The notes: generated by a model from the letters alone, not told the origin. Positions 12,901 through 30,066 are shown, counted from the stretch's first letter. The stretch: 64,000 nt of DNA from Siphonodentalium dalli (GCA_032622095.1 CP136062.1:40424918-40488917), one strand, 5' to 3'. A program made the numbers and translations.

Positions 12901-14118
12901 AGGTATCCCCACCACATACATATATAGGTATCCCCACCACATACATATATAGGTATCCCCACCACATACATATATAAGTATCCCCACCACATACATCTAT
13001 AGGTATCCCCACAACATACATATATAGGTATTCCCAACACATACATCTATAGGTATCCCCACCACACCCATCTATAGGTATCCCCACCATACACATCTAT
13101 AGGGATCCCCACCACACATATATATATATAGGTATCCCCACCATACACATCTATATGTATCACCGCCACACACATATATAGGTAACCCCACCACATACAT
13201 CTATTGGTATCCCCACCATACACATCTATAGGTATCCCCACCATACACATCTATATGTATCACCGCCACACTCATATATAGGTATCCGCACCACATACAT
13301 CTATAGGTATTACCACCACATACATGTATAGGTATCCCCACCACACACATATAGGTATCCTCACCACACACATATATAGGTATCCTCACCATATACATAT
13401 ATAGGTATCCCCATCACATACATTTATAGGTATCCCCACCACACACATATATAGGTATCCCCACCACATACATATATAGGTATCCCCACCACATACATAT
13501 ATAGGTATCCCCACCACATACATCTATAAGTGTCCCCACCACACACATATATAGGTATCCCCACCACATACATCTATAGGTATCCCCACCACGCACATAT
13601 ATAGGTATCCCCACCACATACATATATAGGTATCCCCACCACATACATATATAGGTATCCCCACCACATACATATATAGGTATCCCCACCACACACATAT
13701 ATAGGTATCCCCACCACATACATATATAGGTATCACCACCACACACATATAGGTATTCCCGCCACATACATATAGGTATCCCCACCAAACACATATAGGT
13801 ATCCCCACCACACACATCTATAGGTACCACCACCACATACATATATAGGTATCCCCAACACATACATATATAGGTATCCCCACCACATACATATATAGGT
13901 ATCCCCACCACATACATATATAGGTATCCCCACCACATACATCTATAGGTATCACAACCACAAACATATATAGGTATCCACACCACATACATATATAGGT
14001 ATCACCACCACATACATATATAGCTATCCCCACCACATACATATATAGGTATCACCGCCACATACATCTATAGGTATCCCCTCCACATACATATATAGGT
14101 ATCCCCGCCACACACATA
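8965..14118. repeat. 5.15-kb tandem duplication, copy 1
   Basis: Positions from about 8,965 recur at +5,153 bp, changing to +5,152 bp after about 12,085, with almost no other differences seen. Anchors are GGATCC at 9,470, 11,236 and 13,103 against 14,623, 16,389 and 18,255. The one-base shift comes from a CCCCC run at 12,082-12,086 that is CCCC at about 17,234. The right junction is sharp. Up to about 14,100 the sequence matches the right end of copy 2, including the rare CCCCTCC at 14,078 and 19,230. After about 14,120 it matches the left end of copy 1. The junction lies within one unit. Confidence 0.9.
10000..11480. repeat. Nested repeat of about 1.77 kb (second copy of 8.23-9.71 kb)
   Basis: About 8,233-9,714 recurs here at +1,766/1,767 bp. 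Anchors are GGATCC at 9,470 and 11,236, and the three-unit 23-bp group at about 8,490 and 10,258. After the 23-bp deletion at about 9,700 the offset becomes 1,789 bp. The nested pair is reproduced inside copy 2 of the 5.15-kb block (about 15,153-16,633), so the 1.77-kb event came first. Confidence 0.8.
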
Positions 14119-17100
14119 TATAGGTATCACCACCACACACATATATAGGTATCCCCACCACATACATATATAGGTATCCCATCACATACATATATAGGTA
14201 TCCCCACCACATACATATATAGGTATCCCCACCACATACATATATAGGTATCCCCATCACATACATCTATATGTATCCCCACCACACACATATATAGGTA
14301 TCCCCACCACATACATCTATAGGTATCCCCACCACGCACATATATAGGTATCCCCACCACATACATATATAGGTATCCCCACCACATACATCTATAGGCA
14401 TCCCCACCACATACATATATAGGTATCCCCACCACATACATATATATGTATCCGAACCACATACATATATAGGTATCCCCACCACATACATATATAAGTA
14501 TCCCCACCACATACATCTATAGGTATCCCCACCACATACATATATAGGTATCCCCAACACATACATCTATAGGTATCCCCACCACACACATCTATATGTA
14601 TCCCCACCATACACATCTATAGGGATCCCCACCACACATATATATATAGGTATCCCCACCATACACATCTATATGTATCACCGCCACACACATATATAGG
14701 TAACCCCACCACATACATCTATTGGTATCCCCACCATACACATCTATAGGTATCCCCAACATACACATCTATATGTATCACCGCCACACTCATATATAGG
14801 TATCCCCACCACACACATATATAGGTATCCCCACCACATACATATATAGGTATCACCACCCCATACATATAGGTATCCCCACCACACACATATAGGTATC
14901 CCCACCACACACATATATAGGTATCAACACCACATACATCTATAGATATCACCACCACATACATCTATAGGTATCCCCACCACATACATCTATAGGTATC
15001 CCCGCCACACACATCTATAGGTATCCTCACCACACACATATATAGGTATCCCCACCACATACATCTATATGTATTCCCACCACACACATATATAGGTATC
15101 CCCACCACACACATATATAGGTATCCCCACCACATACATCTATAGGTATCCCCACCACATACATATATAGGTATCCCCACCACATACATCTATAAGTGTC
15201 CCCACCACAAACATATATAGGTATCCCCACCACATACATCTATAGGTATCCCCACCACGCACATATATAGGTATCCCCACCACATACATATATAGGTATC
15301 CCCACCACATACATATATAGGTATCCCCACCACATACATATATAGGTATCCCCACCACACACATATATAGGTATCCCCACCACATACATATATAGGTATC
15401 ACCACCACACACATATAGGTATTCCCGCCACATACATATAGGTATCCCCACCAAACACATATAGGTATCCCCACCACACACATCTATAGGTACCACCACC
15501 ACATACATATATAGGTATCCCCAACACATACATATATAGGTATCCCCACCACATACATGTATAGGTATCCCCACCACATACATATATAGGTATCCCCACC
15601 ACATACATCTATAGGTATCACAACCGCAAACATATATAGGTATCCACACCACATACATATATAGGTATCCCCACCACATACATATATAGCTATCCCCACC
15701 ACATACATATATAGGTATCACCGCCACATACATCTATAGGTATCCCCACCACATACATATATAGGTATCCCCGCCACACACATATTTAGCTATCCCCACC
15801 ACACTCATATATAGGTATCACCACCACACACATAAATAGGTATCCCCGCCACATACATATGTAGGTATCCCCACCACATACATATATAGGTATCACCACC
15901 ACACACATATATAGGTATCCCCACCACATACATATATAGGTATCCCATCACATACATATATAGGTATCCCCAACACATACATATATAGGTATCCCCACCA
16001 CATACATATATAGTTATCCCCATCACATACATCTATATGTATCCCCACCACACACATATATAGGTATCCCCACCACATACATCTATAGGTATCCCCACCA
16101 CGCACATATATAGGTATCCCCACCACATACATATATAGGTATCCCCACCACATACATCTATAGGCATCCCCACCACATACATATATAGGTATCCCCACCA
16201 CATACATATATACGTATCCGCACCACATACATATATAGGTATCCCCACCACATACATATATAAGTATCCCCACCACATACATCTATAGGTATCCCCACCA
16301 CATACATATATAGGTATCCCCAACACATACATCTATAGGTATCCCCACCACACACATCTAAATGTATCCCCACCATACACATCTATAGGGATCCCCACCA
16401 CACATATATATATAGGTAACCCCACCATACACATCTAAATGTATCACCGCCACACACATATATAGGTAACCCCACCACATACATCTATTGGTATCCCCAC
16501 CATACACATCTATAGGTATCCCCAACATACACATCTATATGTATCACCGCCACACTCATATATAGGTATCCCCACCACACACATATATAGGTATCCCCAC
16601 CACATACATATATAGGTATCACCACCACACACATATAGGTATCCCCGCCACATACATATAGGTATCCCCACCACACACATATAGGTATCCCCACCACACA
16701 CATATATAGGTATCACCACCACATACATCTATAGATATCACCACCACATACATCTATAGGTATCCCCACCACATACATCTATAGGTATCCCCGCCACACA
16801 CATCTATAGGTATCCTCACCACACACATATATAGGTATCCCCACCACATACATCTATATGTATTCCCACCACACACATATATAGGTATCCCCACCACACA
16901 CATATATAGGTATCCCCACCACATACATCTATAGGTATCCCCACACACACATAAAGGTATACCCGCCACACACATCTATAGGTATCCCCACCACACACAT
17001 ATATAGGTATCCCCACCACAACATCTACAGGTATCCCCACCACATACATATATAGGTATCCCCACCACATACATCTATAGGTATCCCCGCCACACACATC

Positions 17101-19270
17101 TATAGGTATCCTCACCACACACATATATAGGTATCCCCACCACATACATATATAGCTATCCCCATCACATACATCTATAGGTATCACCGCCACATACATC
17201 TATAGGTATCCCCACCACATACATATATAGGTATCCCCGCCACACACATATATAGGTATCCCCACCACATACATCTATAGGTATCCCCATCACAAACATA
17301 TATAGGTATCCCCACCACATACATATATAGGTATCCCCACCACATACATATATAGCTATCCACACCACATACATATATAGGTATCACCGCCACATACATC
17401 TATAGGTATCCCCACCACATACATATATAGGTATCCCCGCCACACACATATATAGGTATTCCCACCACACACATATATAGGTATCACCACCACACACATA
17501 TATAGGTATCCCCGCCACATACATATGTAGGTATCCCCACCACATACATATATAGGTATCACCACCACACACATATATACGTATCCCCACCACATACATA
17601 TATAGGTATCCCATCACATACATATATAGGTATCCCCACCACATACATATATAGGTATCCCCACCACATACATATATAGGTATCCCCATCACATACATCT
17701 ATATGTATCCCCACCACACACATATATAGGTATCCCCACCACATACATATATAGGTATTCCCACCACGCACATATATAGGTATCCCCACCACATACATAT
17801 ATAGGTATCCCCACCACATACATCTATAGGTATCCCCACCACATACATATATAGGTATCCCCACCACATACATATATAGGTATCCCCACCACATACATAT
17901 ATAGGTATCCCCACCACATACATATATAGGTATCCCCATCACATACATCTATATGTATCCCCACCACACACATATATAGGTATCCCCACCACATACATAT
18001 ATAGGTATCCCCACCACATACATCTATAGGTATCCCCACCACATACATATATAGGTATCCCCACCACATACATATATAGGTATCCCCACCACATACATAT
18101 ATAGGTATCCCCACCACATACATATATAAGTATCCCCACCACATACATCTATAGGTATCCCCACAACATACATATATAGGTATTCCCAACACATACATCT
18201 ATAGGTATCCCCACCACACCCATCTATAGGTATCCCCACCATACACATCTATAGGGATCCCCACCACACATATATATATATAGGTATCCCCACCATACAC
18301 ATCTATATGTATCACCGCCACACACATATATAGGTAACCCCACCACATACATCTATTGGTATCCCCACCATACACATCTATAGGTATCCCCACCATACAC
18401 ATCTATATGTATCACCGCCACACTCATATATAGGTATCCGCACCACATACATCTATAGGTATTACCACCACATACATGTATAGGTATCCCCACCACACAC
18501 ATATAGGTATCCTCACCACACACATATATAGGTATCCTCACCATATACATATATAGGTATCCCCATCACATACATTTATAGGTATCCCCACCACACACAT
18601 ATATAGGTATCCCCACCACATACATATATAGGTATCCCCACCACATACATATATAGGTATCCCCACCACATACATCTATAAGTGTCCCCACCACACACAT
18701 ATATAGGTATCCCCACCACATACATCTATAGGTATCCCCACCACGCACATATATAGGTATCCCCACCACATACATATATAGGTATCCCCACCACATACAT
18801 ATATAGGTATCCCCACCACATACATATATAGGTATCCCCACCACACACATATATAGGTATCCCCACCACATACATATATAGGTATCACCACCACACACAT
18901 ATAGGTATTCCCGCCACATACATATAGGTATCCCCACCAAACACATATAGGTATCCCCACCACACACATCTATAGGTACCACCACCACATACATATATAG
19001 GTATCCCCAACACATACATATATAGGTATCCCCACCACATACATATATAGGTATCCCCACCACATACATATATAGGTATCCCCACCACATACATCTATAG
19101 GTATCACAACCACAAACATATATAGGTATCCACACCACATACATATATAGGTATCACCACCACATACATATATAGCTATCCCCACCACATACATATATAG
19201 GTATCACCGCCACATACATCTATAGGTATCCCCTCCACATACATATATAGGTATCCCCGCCACACACATA
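14119..19270. repeat. 5.15-kb tandem duplication, copy 2
   Basis: This is a near-identical copy of 8,965-14,118. Its right flank at about 19,271 continues with the ATTTAGCTATCC variant, which is what precedes copy 1 at about 8,860. That is the arrangement expected of a direct tandem duplication by unequal exchange. The near-perfect identity across about 206 otherwise variable units makes it either very recent or an assembly artefact. Confidence 0.9.
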
Positions 19271-21045
19271 TTTAGCTATCCCCACCACACTCATATATAG
19301 GTATCACCACCACACACATAAATAGGTATCCCCGCCACATACATATGTAGGTATCCCCACCACATACATATATAGGTATCACCAACACACACATATATAG
19401 GTATCCCCACCACATACATATATAGGTATCCCATCACAAACATATATAGGTATCCCCACCACATACATATATAGGTATCCCCACCACATACATATATAGG
19501 TATCCCGATCACATACATCTATATGTATCCCCACCACACACATATATAGGTATCCCCACCACATACATCTATAGGTATCCCCACCACGCACATATATAGG
19601 TATCCCCACCACATATATATATAGGTATCCCCACCACATACATCTATAGGCATCCCCACCACATACATATATAGGTATCCCCACCACATACATATATAGG
19701 TATCCGCACCACATACATATATAGGTATTCCCACCACATACATATATAAGTATCCCCACCACATACATCTATAGGTATCCCCACCACATACATATATAGG
19801 TATCCCCAACAATTACATCTATAGGTATCCCCACCACACACATCTATATGTATCCCCACCATACACATCTATAGGGATCCCCACCACACATATATATATA
19901 GGTATCCCCACCATACACATCTATATGTATCACCGCCACACACATATATAGGTAACCCCACCACATACATATATAGATATCCCCGCCACACACATATATA
20001 TGTATCCCCGCCACATACATATATAGGTATCCCCGCCACATACATATATAGGTATCCCCACCACACACATCTATAAGTATTCCCACCATATACATATATA
20101 GGTATCACCACCACACACATATATAGGTATCCCCACCACACACATATATAGGTATCCCCGCCACATACATATATAGGTATCACCACCACACACATATATA
20201 GGTCTCCCAACCACATACATCTATAGGTATCCCCACCATACACATCTATATGTATCCCCACCACACACAGATCTATAGGTATCCCCACCACACACATATA
20301 TAGGTATTCCCACAATACACATCTATAGTTATCCCCGCCACACACATATATAGGTATCCCCACCACATACATATATAGGTATCCCCACCACACACATATA
20401 TAGGTATCCCCACCACATACATATATAGGTATCACCACCACGCACATATAGGTATCCCCGCCACATACGTATAGGTATCCCCACCACACACATATAGGTA
20501 TCCCCACCACACACATATATAGGTATCACCACCACATACATATATAGGTATCCCCAACACATACATATATAGGTATCCCCACCATATACTTATATAGGTA
20601 TCCCCACCACATACATATATAGGTATCACCACCACATACATCTATAGGTATCCCCACCACAAACATATATAGGTATCCCCACCACATACATATATAGGTA
20701 TCCCCACCACATACATATATAGCTATCCCCACCACATACATATATAGGTATCACCGCCACATACATCTATATGTATCCCCACCACATACGTATATAGGTA
20801 TCCCCTCCACACACATATATAGGTATCCCCACCACAAACATATATAGGTATCACCACCACACACATATATAGGTATCCCCGCCACATACATATTTAGGTA
20901 TCCCCACCACACACATATATAGGTATCCCCATCACATACATTTATAGGTATCCCCACCACACACATATACAGGTATCCCCACCACATACATATATAGGTA
21001 TCCCCACCACATACATATATAGGTATCCCCACCACATACATCTAT
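19271..21045. repeat. Connector between the 5.15-kb and 2.65-kb blocks
   Basis: About 19,270-19,900 continues the series seen at 8.86-9.5 kb and 10.6-11.2 kb, including GGATCC at 19,875. It carries private changes, for example CCCGATCAC at about 19,504 and CAATTACATC at about 19,810. From about 20,200 it switches to the AGATCT series (site at 20,269) that opens the 2.65-kb type. AGATCT here lies 3,118 bp before the next one, not 2,650 bp, because about 470 bp more material is present. No non-repeat sequence is seen. Confidence 0.7.
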
Positions 21046-23694
21046 AAGTGTCACCGCCATACACATATATAGGTATCCTCACCACACACATCTATAGGTA
21101 TCCCCACCACACACATATATAGGTATCGCCACCACACACATATATAGGTATCCCCACCACACACATATATAGGTATCCCCACCACACACATCTATATGTA
21201 TCACCACCACATACATATATAGGTATCCCCACCACACACATATATAGGTATCCCCACGACATACATATATAGGTATCCCCACCACACACATATAGGTATC
21301 CTCATCACACACATATATAGGTATCCTCACAACACATATATAGGTATCCCCGTCACATACATCTATAGGTATCACCACCACATACATCTATATATATCAC
21401 CACCACATACATCTATAGGTATCCCCACCACATACATCTATAGGTATCCCCGCCACACACATCTATAGGTATCCTCACCACACACATATATAGGTATCCC
21501 CACCACAAACATCTATATGTACTCCCACAACACACATATATAGGTATCCCCACCACACACATATATAGGTATCCCCACCACATACATCTATAGGTATCCC
21601 CACCACACACATATAGGTATACCCGCCACACACATCTATAGGTATCACCACCACATACATCTATAGGTATCCCCACCACATACATCTATAGGTATCCCCG
21701 CCACACACATCTATAGGTATCCTCACCACACACATATATAGGTATCCCCACCACATACATATATAGGTATCACCACCACACACATCTATAGGTATTACCA
21801 CCACATACATCTATAGGTATCACCACCACATACATCTATAGGTATACATACCACATACATCTATAGGTATCCCCACCACATACATATATAGGTATCACCA
21901 CCACACACATCTGTAAGTATCCTCACCACACACATATATAGGTTTCCCCACCACATACATATATAGGTATCCCCACCACACACATATATAGGTATCACCA
22001 CCACAAACGTCTATATGTATCCCTACCACATACATCTATAGGTAACCCCACCACATACATATATAGGTATCCCCACCACATACATCTATAGGTATCCCCA
22101 CCACACACATATATAGGTATCAACACCACACACATATATAGGTATCACCACCACATACATCTATAGGTATCCCCACCACATACATATATAGGTATATCCG
22201 CAACATACATATATAGGTATCCCCACCACATACATATATAGGTATCCCCACCACACACATATATAGGTATCCCCACCACACACATATATTTGTATCCCCA
22301 CCACACACATATATATAGGTATCCCCGCCACACACATATATAGGTATCACCACCACATACATATATAGGTCTCCCCACCACATACATCTATAGGTATCCC
22401 CACCACACACATCTATAGGTATCCTCACCACATACATATATAGGTATCCCCGCCACACACATATATAGGTATCCTCACCACACACATCTATAGGTATCCC
22501 CACCACACACATATATAGGTATCGCCACCACACACATATATAGGTATCCCCACCACACACATCTATAGGTATCCCCACCACACACATATATAGGTATCCC
22601 CACCACACACATATATAGGTATCCCCACCACACACATCTATAGGTATCCCCACCAAACACATATATAGGTATCCCCACCACATACATATATAGGTATCCC
22701 CACCACATACATATATAGGTATCACCACCACATACATATATAGGTATCCTCACCACACACATCTATAGGTATCCCACCACACACATATATAGGTATCCCC
22801 ACCACACACATCTATAGGTATCCCCACCACACACATCTATAGGTATCCCCACTACATACATATATATGTATCCCCACCACATACATATATAGGTATCCCC
22901 ACCACATACATATATAGGTATCCCCACCACATACATATATAGGTATCCCCACCACACACATATATAGGTATCCCCACCACACACATATATAGGTATCCCC
23001 ACCACACACATATATATAGGTATCCCCGCCACACACATATATAGGTATCCCCACCACATACATATATAGGTCTCCCCACCACATACATATATAGGTATCC
23101 CCACCACACACATCTATAGGTATCCCCACCACACACATATATTGGTATCACCACCACATATATATATAGGTATCCCCGCCACACACATATATAGGTATTC
23201 CCGCCACATACATATATAGGTATCCCTACCACACACATCTATAGGTATCCCCACCATATACATATATAGGTATCACCACCACACACATATATAGGTATCA
23301 CCACCACACACATATATAGGTCTCACCACCACATACATCTATAGGTATCCCCACCACACCCATCTATATGTATCCCCACCACACACAGATCTATAGGTAT
23401 CCCCACCAGCCACATATATAGGTATTCCCACAATACACATCTATAGTTATCCCCGCCACACACATATATAGGTATCACCACCACATACATATATAGGTAT
23501 CCCCACCACACACATATATAGGTATCCCCACCACATACATATATAGGTATCACCACCACATACATATATAGGTATCCCCAACACATACATATATAGGTAT
23601 CCCCACCATATACTTATATAGGTATCCCCACCACATACATATATAGGTATCCCCACCACATACATATATAGGTATCCCCACCACATACATCTAT
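21046..23694. repeat. 2.65-kb higher-order repeat, copy 1 of 3
   Basis: The copies are phased on the rare TATAAGTGTC unit, whose AAGTG lies at 21,046, 23,695 and 26,345. A second marker, GGTATACATACC, lies at about 21,841, 24,492 and 27,142. A third, ACGTC, lies at 22,007, 24,658 and 27,308. All spacings are 2,649-2,651 bp, or 106 units of 25 bp. Copy 1 has CACCGCC where copies 2 and 3 have CCCCGCC after the AAGTG unit, plus other scattered single-base differences. Confidence 0.88.
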
Positions 23695-26344
23695 AAGTGT
23701 CCCCGCCATACACATATATAGGTATCCTCACCACACACATCTATAGGTATCCCCACCACACACATATATAGGTATCGCCACCACACACATATATAGGTAT
23801 CCCCACCACACACATATATAGGTATCCCCACCACACACATCTATATGTATCACCACCACATACATATATAGGTATCCCCACCACACACATATATAGGTAT
23901 CCCCACGACATACATATATAGGTATCCCCACCACACACTTATAGGTATCCTCATCACACACATATATAGGTATCCTCACCACACACATATATAGGTATCC
24001 CCGTCACATACATCTATAGGTATCACCACCACATACATCTATATATATCACCACCACATACATCTATAGGTATCCCCACCACATACATCTATAGGTATCC
24101 CCGCCACACACATCTATAGGTATCCTCACCACACACATATATAGGTATCCCCACCACAAACATCTATATGTATTCCCACAACACACATATATAGGTATCC
24201 CCACCACACACATATATAGGTATCCCCACCACATACATCTATAGGTATCCCCACCACCCACATATAGGTATACCCACCACACACATCTATAGGTATCACC
24301 ACCACATACATCTATAGGTATCCCCACCACATACATCTATAGGTATCCCCGCCACACACATCTATAGGTATCCTCACCACACACATATATAGGTATCCCC
24401 ACCACATACATATATAGGTATCACCACCACACACATCTATAGGTATTACCACCACATACATCTATAGGTATCACCACCACATACATCTATAGGTATACAT
24501 ACCACATACATCTATAGGTATCCCCACCACATACATATATAGGTATCACCACCACACACATCTGTAAGTATCCTCACCACACACATATATAGGTTTCCCC
24601 ACCACATACATATATAGGTATCCCCACCACACACATATATAGGTATCACCACCACAAACGTCTATATGTATCCCTACCACATACATCTATAGTTAACCCC
24701 ACCACATACATATATAGGTATCCCCACCACATAAATCTATAGGTATCCCCACCACACACATATATAGGTATCAACACCACACACATATATAGGTATCACC
24801 ACCACATACATCTATAGGTATCCCCACCACATACATATATAGGTATCTCCGCCACATACATATATAGGTATCCCCACCACATACATATATAGGTATCCCC
24901 ACCACACACATATATAGGTATCCCCACCACACACATATATATGTATCCCCACCACACACATATATATAGGTATCCCCGCCACACACATATATAGGTATCC
25001 CCACCACATACATATATAGGTCTCCCCACCACATACATATATAGGTATCCCCACCACACACATCTATAGGTATCCTCACCACATACATATATAGGTATCC
25101 CGCCACACACATATATAGGTATCCTCACCACACACATCTATAGGTATCCCCACCACACACATATATAGGTATCGCCACCACACACATATATAGGTATCCC
25201 CACCACACACATCTATAGGTATCCCCACCACACACATATATAGGTATCCCCACCACACACATATATAGGTATCCCCACCACACACATCTATAGGTATCCC
25301 CACCAAACACATATATAGGTATCCCCACCACATACATATATAGGTATCCCCACCACATACATATATAGGTATCACCACCACATACATATATAGGTATCCT
25401 CACCACACACATCTATAGGTATCCCACCACACACATATATAGGTATCCCCACCACACACATCTATAGGTATCCCCACCACACACATCTATAGGTATCCCC
25501 ACTACTTACATATATATGTATCCCCACCACATACATATATAGGTATCCCCACCACATACATATATAGGTATCCCCACCACATACATATATAGGTATCCCC
25601 ACCACACACATATATAGGTATCCCCACCACACACATACATAGGTATCCCCACCACACACATATATATAGGTATCCCCGCCACACACATATATAGGTATCC
25701 CCACCACATACATATATAGGTCTCCCCACCACATACATATATAGGTATCCCCACCACACACATCTATAGGTATCCCCACCACACACATATATTGGTATCA
25801 CCACCACATATATATATAGGTATCCCCGCCACACACATATATAGGTATTCCCGCCACATACATATATAGGTATCCCCACCACACACATCTATAGGTATCC
25901 CCACCATATACATATATAGGTATCACCACCACACACATATATAGGTATCACCACCACACACATATATAGGTCTCACCACCACATACATCTATAGGTATCC
26001 CCACCACACCCATCTATATGTATCCCCACCACACACAGATCTATAGGTATCCCCACCAGCCACATATATAGGTATTCCCACAATACACATCTATAGTTAT
26101 CCCCGCCACACACATATATAGGTATCACCACCACATACATATATAGGTATCCCCACCACACACATATATAGGTATCCCCACCACATACATATATAGGTAT
26201 CACCACCACATACATATATAGGTATCCCCAACACATACATATATAGGTATCCCCACCATATACTTATATAGGTATCCCCACCACATACATATATAGGTAT
26301 CCCCACCACATACATATATAGGTATCCCCACCACATACATCTAT
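23695..26344. repeat. 2.65-kb higher-order repeat, copy 2 of 3
   Basis: This is the middle copy, starting at AAGTG 23,695 and containing AGATCT at 26,037. It differs from its neighbours by private changes, for example CACACTTATAGG at about 23,935, a CCC run at about 25,100, and an extra fused unit near 24,830-24,860. Such private changes show that the copies are separate loci and not an assembly echo. Confidence 0.88.
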
Positions 26345-29045
26345 AAGTGTCCCCGCCATACACATATATAGGTATCCTCACCACACACATCTATAGGTAT
26401 CCCCACCACACACATATATAGGTATCGCCACCACACACATATATAGGTATCCCCACCACACACATATATAGGTATCCCCACCACACACATCTATATGTAT
26501 CACCACCACATACATATATAGGTATCCCCACCACACACATATATAGGTATCCCCACGACATACATATATAGGTATCCCCACCACACACATATAGGTATCC
26601 TCATCACACACATATATAGGTATCCTCACCACACACATATATAGGTATCCCCGTCACATACATCTATAGGTATCACCACCACATACATCTATATATATCA
26701 CCACCACATACATCTATAGGTATCCCCACCACATACATCTATAGGTATCCCCGCCACACACATCTATAGGTATCCTCACCACACACATATATAGGTATCC
26801 CCACCACAAACATCTATATGTATTCCCACAACACACATATATAGGTATCCCCACCACACACATATATAGGTATCCCCACCACATACATCTATAGGTATCC
26901 CCACCACACACATATAGGTATACCCGCCACACACATCTATAGGTATCACCACCACATACATCTATAGGTATCCCCACCACATACATCTATAGGTATCCCC
27001 GCCACATACATCTATAGGTATCCTCACCACACACATATATAGGTATCCCCACCACATACATATATAGGTATCACCACCACACACATCTATAGGTATTACC
27101 ACCACATACATCTATAGGTATCACCACCACATACATCTATAGGTATACATACCACATACATCTATAGGTATCCCCACCACATACATCTATAGGTATCACC
27201 ACCACACACATCTGTAAGTATCCTCACCACACACATATATAGGTTTCCCCACCACATACATATATAGGTATCCCCACCACACACATATATAGGTATCACC
27301 ACCACAAACGTCTATATGTATCCCTACCACATACATCTATAGGTAACCCCACCACATACATATATAGGTATCCCCACCACATACATCTATAGGTATCCCC
27401 ACCACACACATATATAGGTATCAACACCACACACATATATAGGTATCACCACCACATACATCTATAGGTATCCCCACCACATACATATATAGGTATCTCC
27501 GCCACATACATATATAGGTATCCCCACCACATACATATATAGGTATCCCCACCACACACATATATAGGTATCCCCACCACACACATATATATGTATCCCC
27601 ACCACACACATATATATAGGTATCCCCGCCACACACATATATAGGTATCCCCACCACATACATATATAGGTCTCCCCACCACATACATCTATAGGTATCC
27701 CCACCACACACATCTATAGGTATCCTCACCACATACATATATAGGTATCCCCGCCACACACATATATAGGTATCCTCACCACACACATCTATAGGTATCC
27801 CCACCACACACATATATAGGTATCGCCACCACACACATATATAGGTATCCCCACCACACACATCTATAGGTATCCCCACCACACACATATATAGGTATCC
27901 CCACCACACACATATATAGGTATCCCCACCACACACATCTATAGGTATCCCCACCAAACACATATATAGGTATCCCCACCACATACATATATATGTATCC
28001 CCACCACATACATATATAGGTATCACCACCACATACATATATAGGTATCCTCACCACACACATCTATAGGTATCCCACCACACACATATATAGGTATCCC
28101 CACCACACACATCTATAGGTATCCCCACCACACACATCTATAGGTATCCCCACTACATACATATATATGTATCCCCACCACATACATATATAGGTATCCC
28201 CACCACATACATATATAGGTATCCCCACCACATACATATATAGGTATCCCCACCACACACATATATAGGTATCCCCACCACACACATATATAGGTATCCC
28301 CACCACACACATATATATAGGTATCCCCGCCACACACATATATAGGTATCCCCACCACATACATATATAGGTCTCCCCACCACATACATATATAGGTATC
28401 CCCACCACACACATCTATAGGTATCCCCACCACACACATATATTGGTATCACCACCACATATATATATAGGTATCCCCGCCACACACATATATAGGTATT
28501 CCCGCCACATACATATATAGGTATCCCCACCACACACATCTATAGGTATCCCCACCATATACATATATAGGTATCACCACCACACACATATATAGGTATC
28601 ACCACCACACACATATATAGGTCTCACCACCACATACATCTATAGGTATCCCCACCACACCCATCTATATGTATCCCCACCACACACAGATCTATAGGTA
28701 TCCCCACCAGCCACATATATAGGTATTCCCACAATACACATCTATAGTTATCCCCGCCACACACATATATAGGTATCACCACCACATACATATATAGGTA
28801 TCCCCACCACACACATATATAGGTATCCCCACCACATACATATATAGGTATCACCACCACATACATATATAGGTATCCCCAACACATACATATATAGGTA
28901 TCCCCACCATATACTTATATAGGTATCCCCACCACATACATATATAGGTATCCCCAACACATACATATATAGGTATCCCCACCATATACTTATATAGGTA
29001 TCCCCACCACATACATATATAGGTATCCCCACCACATACATCTAT
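26345..29045. repeat. 2.65-kb higher-order repeat, copy 3 of 3
   Basis: This is the third copy, starting at AAGTG 26,345 and containing AGATCT at 28,688. Its right end is longer by 50 bp. The series of an AACAC unit, a CATATACTTATATA unit and a CACCAC unit occurs twice between about 28,872 and 29,020, but once in copy 2 (26,221-26,296). After 29,045 no further AAGTG unit follows and the array changes to the 2.05-kb type. Confidence 0.85.
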
Positions 29046-30066
29046 AGGTATCCCCATCACAAACATATATAGGTATCCCCACCACATACATATATAGGTA
29101 TCCCCACTACATACATATATAGCTATCCCCACCACATACATCTATAGATATCACCGCCACATACATCTATAGGTATCCCCACCACATACATATATAGGTA
29201 TCCCCGCCACACACATATATAGGTATCCCCACCACACACATATATAGGTATCACCACCACACACATATATAGGTATCCCCGCCACATACATATGTAGGTA
29301 TCCCCAACACATACATATATAGGTATCACCACCACACACATATATAGGTATCCCCACCATATACATATATAGGTATCCCCATCACATACATTTATAGGTA
29401 TCCCCACCACACACATGTATAGGTATCCCCACCACATACATATATAGGTATCCCCACCACATACATATATAGGTATCCCCACCACATACATCTATACGTG
29501 TCCCCACCACACACATATATTGGTATCCCCACCACATACATCTATAGGTATCCCCACCACGCACATATATAGGTATCCCCACCACATACATATATAGGTA
29601 TCCCCACCACATACATATATAGGTATCCCCACCACATACATATATAGGTATCCCCACCTCACACATATATAGGTATCCCCACCACATACATATATAGGTA
29701 TCACCACCACACATATATAGGTATTCCCGCCACATACATATAGGTATCCCCACCACACACATATAGGTATCCCCACCACACACATATATAGGTATCACCA
29801 CCACATACATATATAGGTATCCCCAACACATACATATATAGGTATCCCCACCACATACATATATAGGTATCCCCACCACATACATATATAGGTATCCCCA
29901 CCACATACATCTATAGGTATCCCCGCCACAAACATATATAGGTATCCACACCACATACATATATAGGTATCCCCACCACATACATATATAGCTATCCCCA
30001 CCACATACATATATAGGTATCACCGCCACATACATCTATAGGTATCCCCACCACATACATATATAG
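28020..30066. repeat. 2.05-kb tandem pair, copy 1
   Basis: About 28,020-29,050 recurs at +2,047 bp and about 29,120-30,066 at +2,097 bp. Anchors are AGATCT at 28,688 and 30,735, and the CCC-run unit at about 28,073 and 30,120. The block begins inside the third 2.65-kb copy, so the 2.65-kb array already existed, or was being built, when this duplication happened. Confidence 0.82.
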
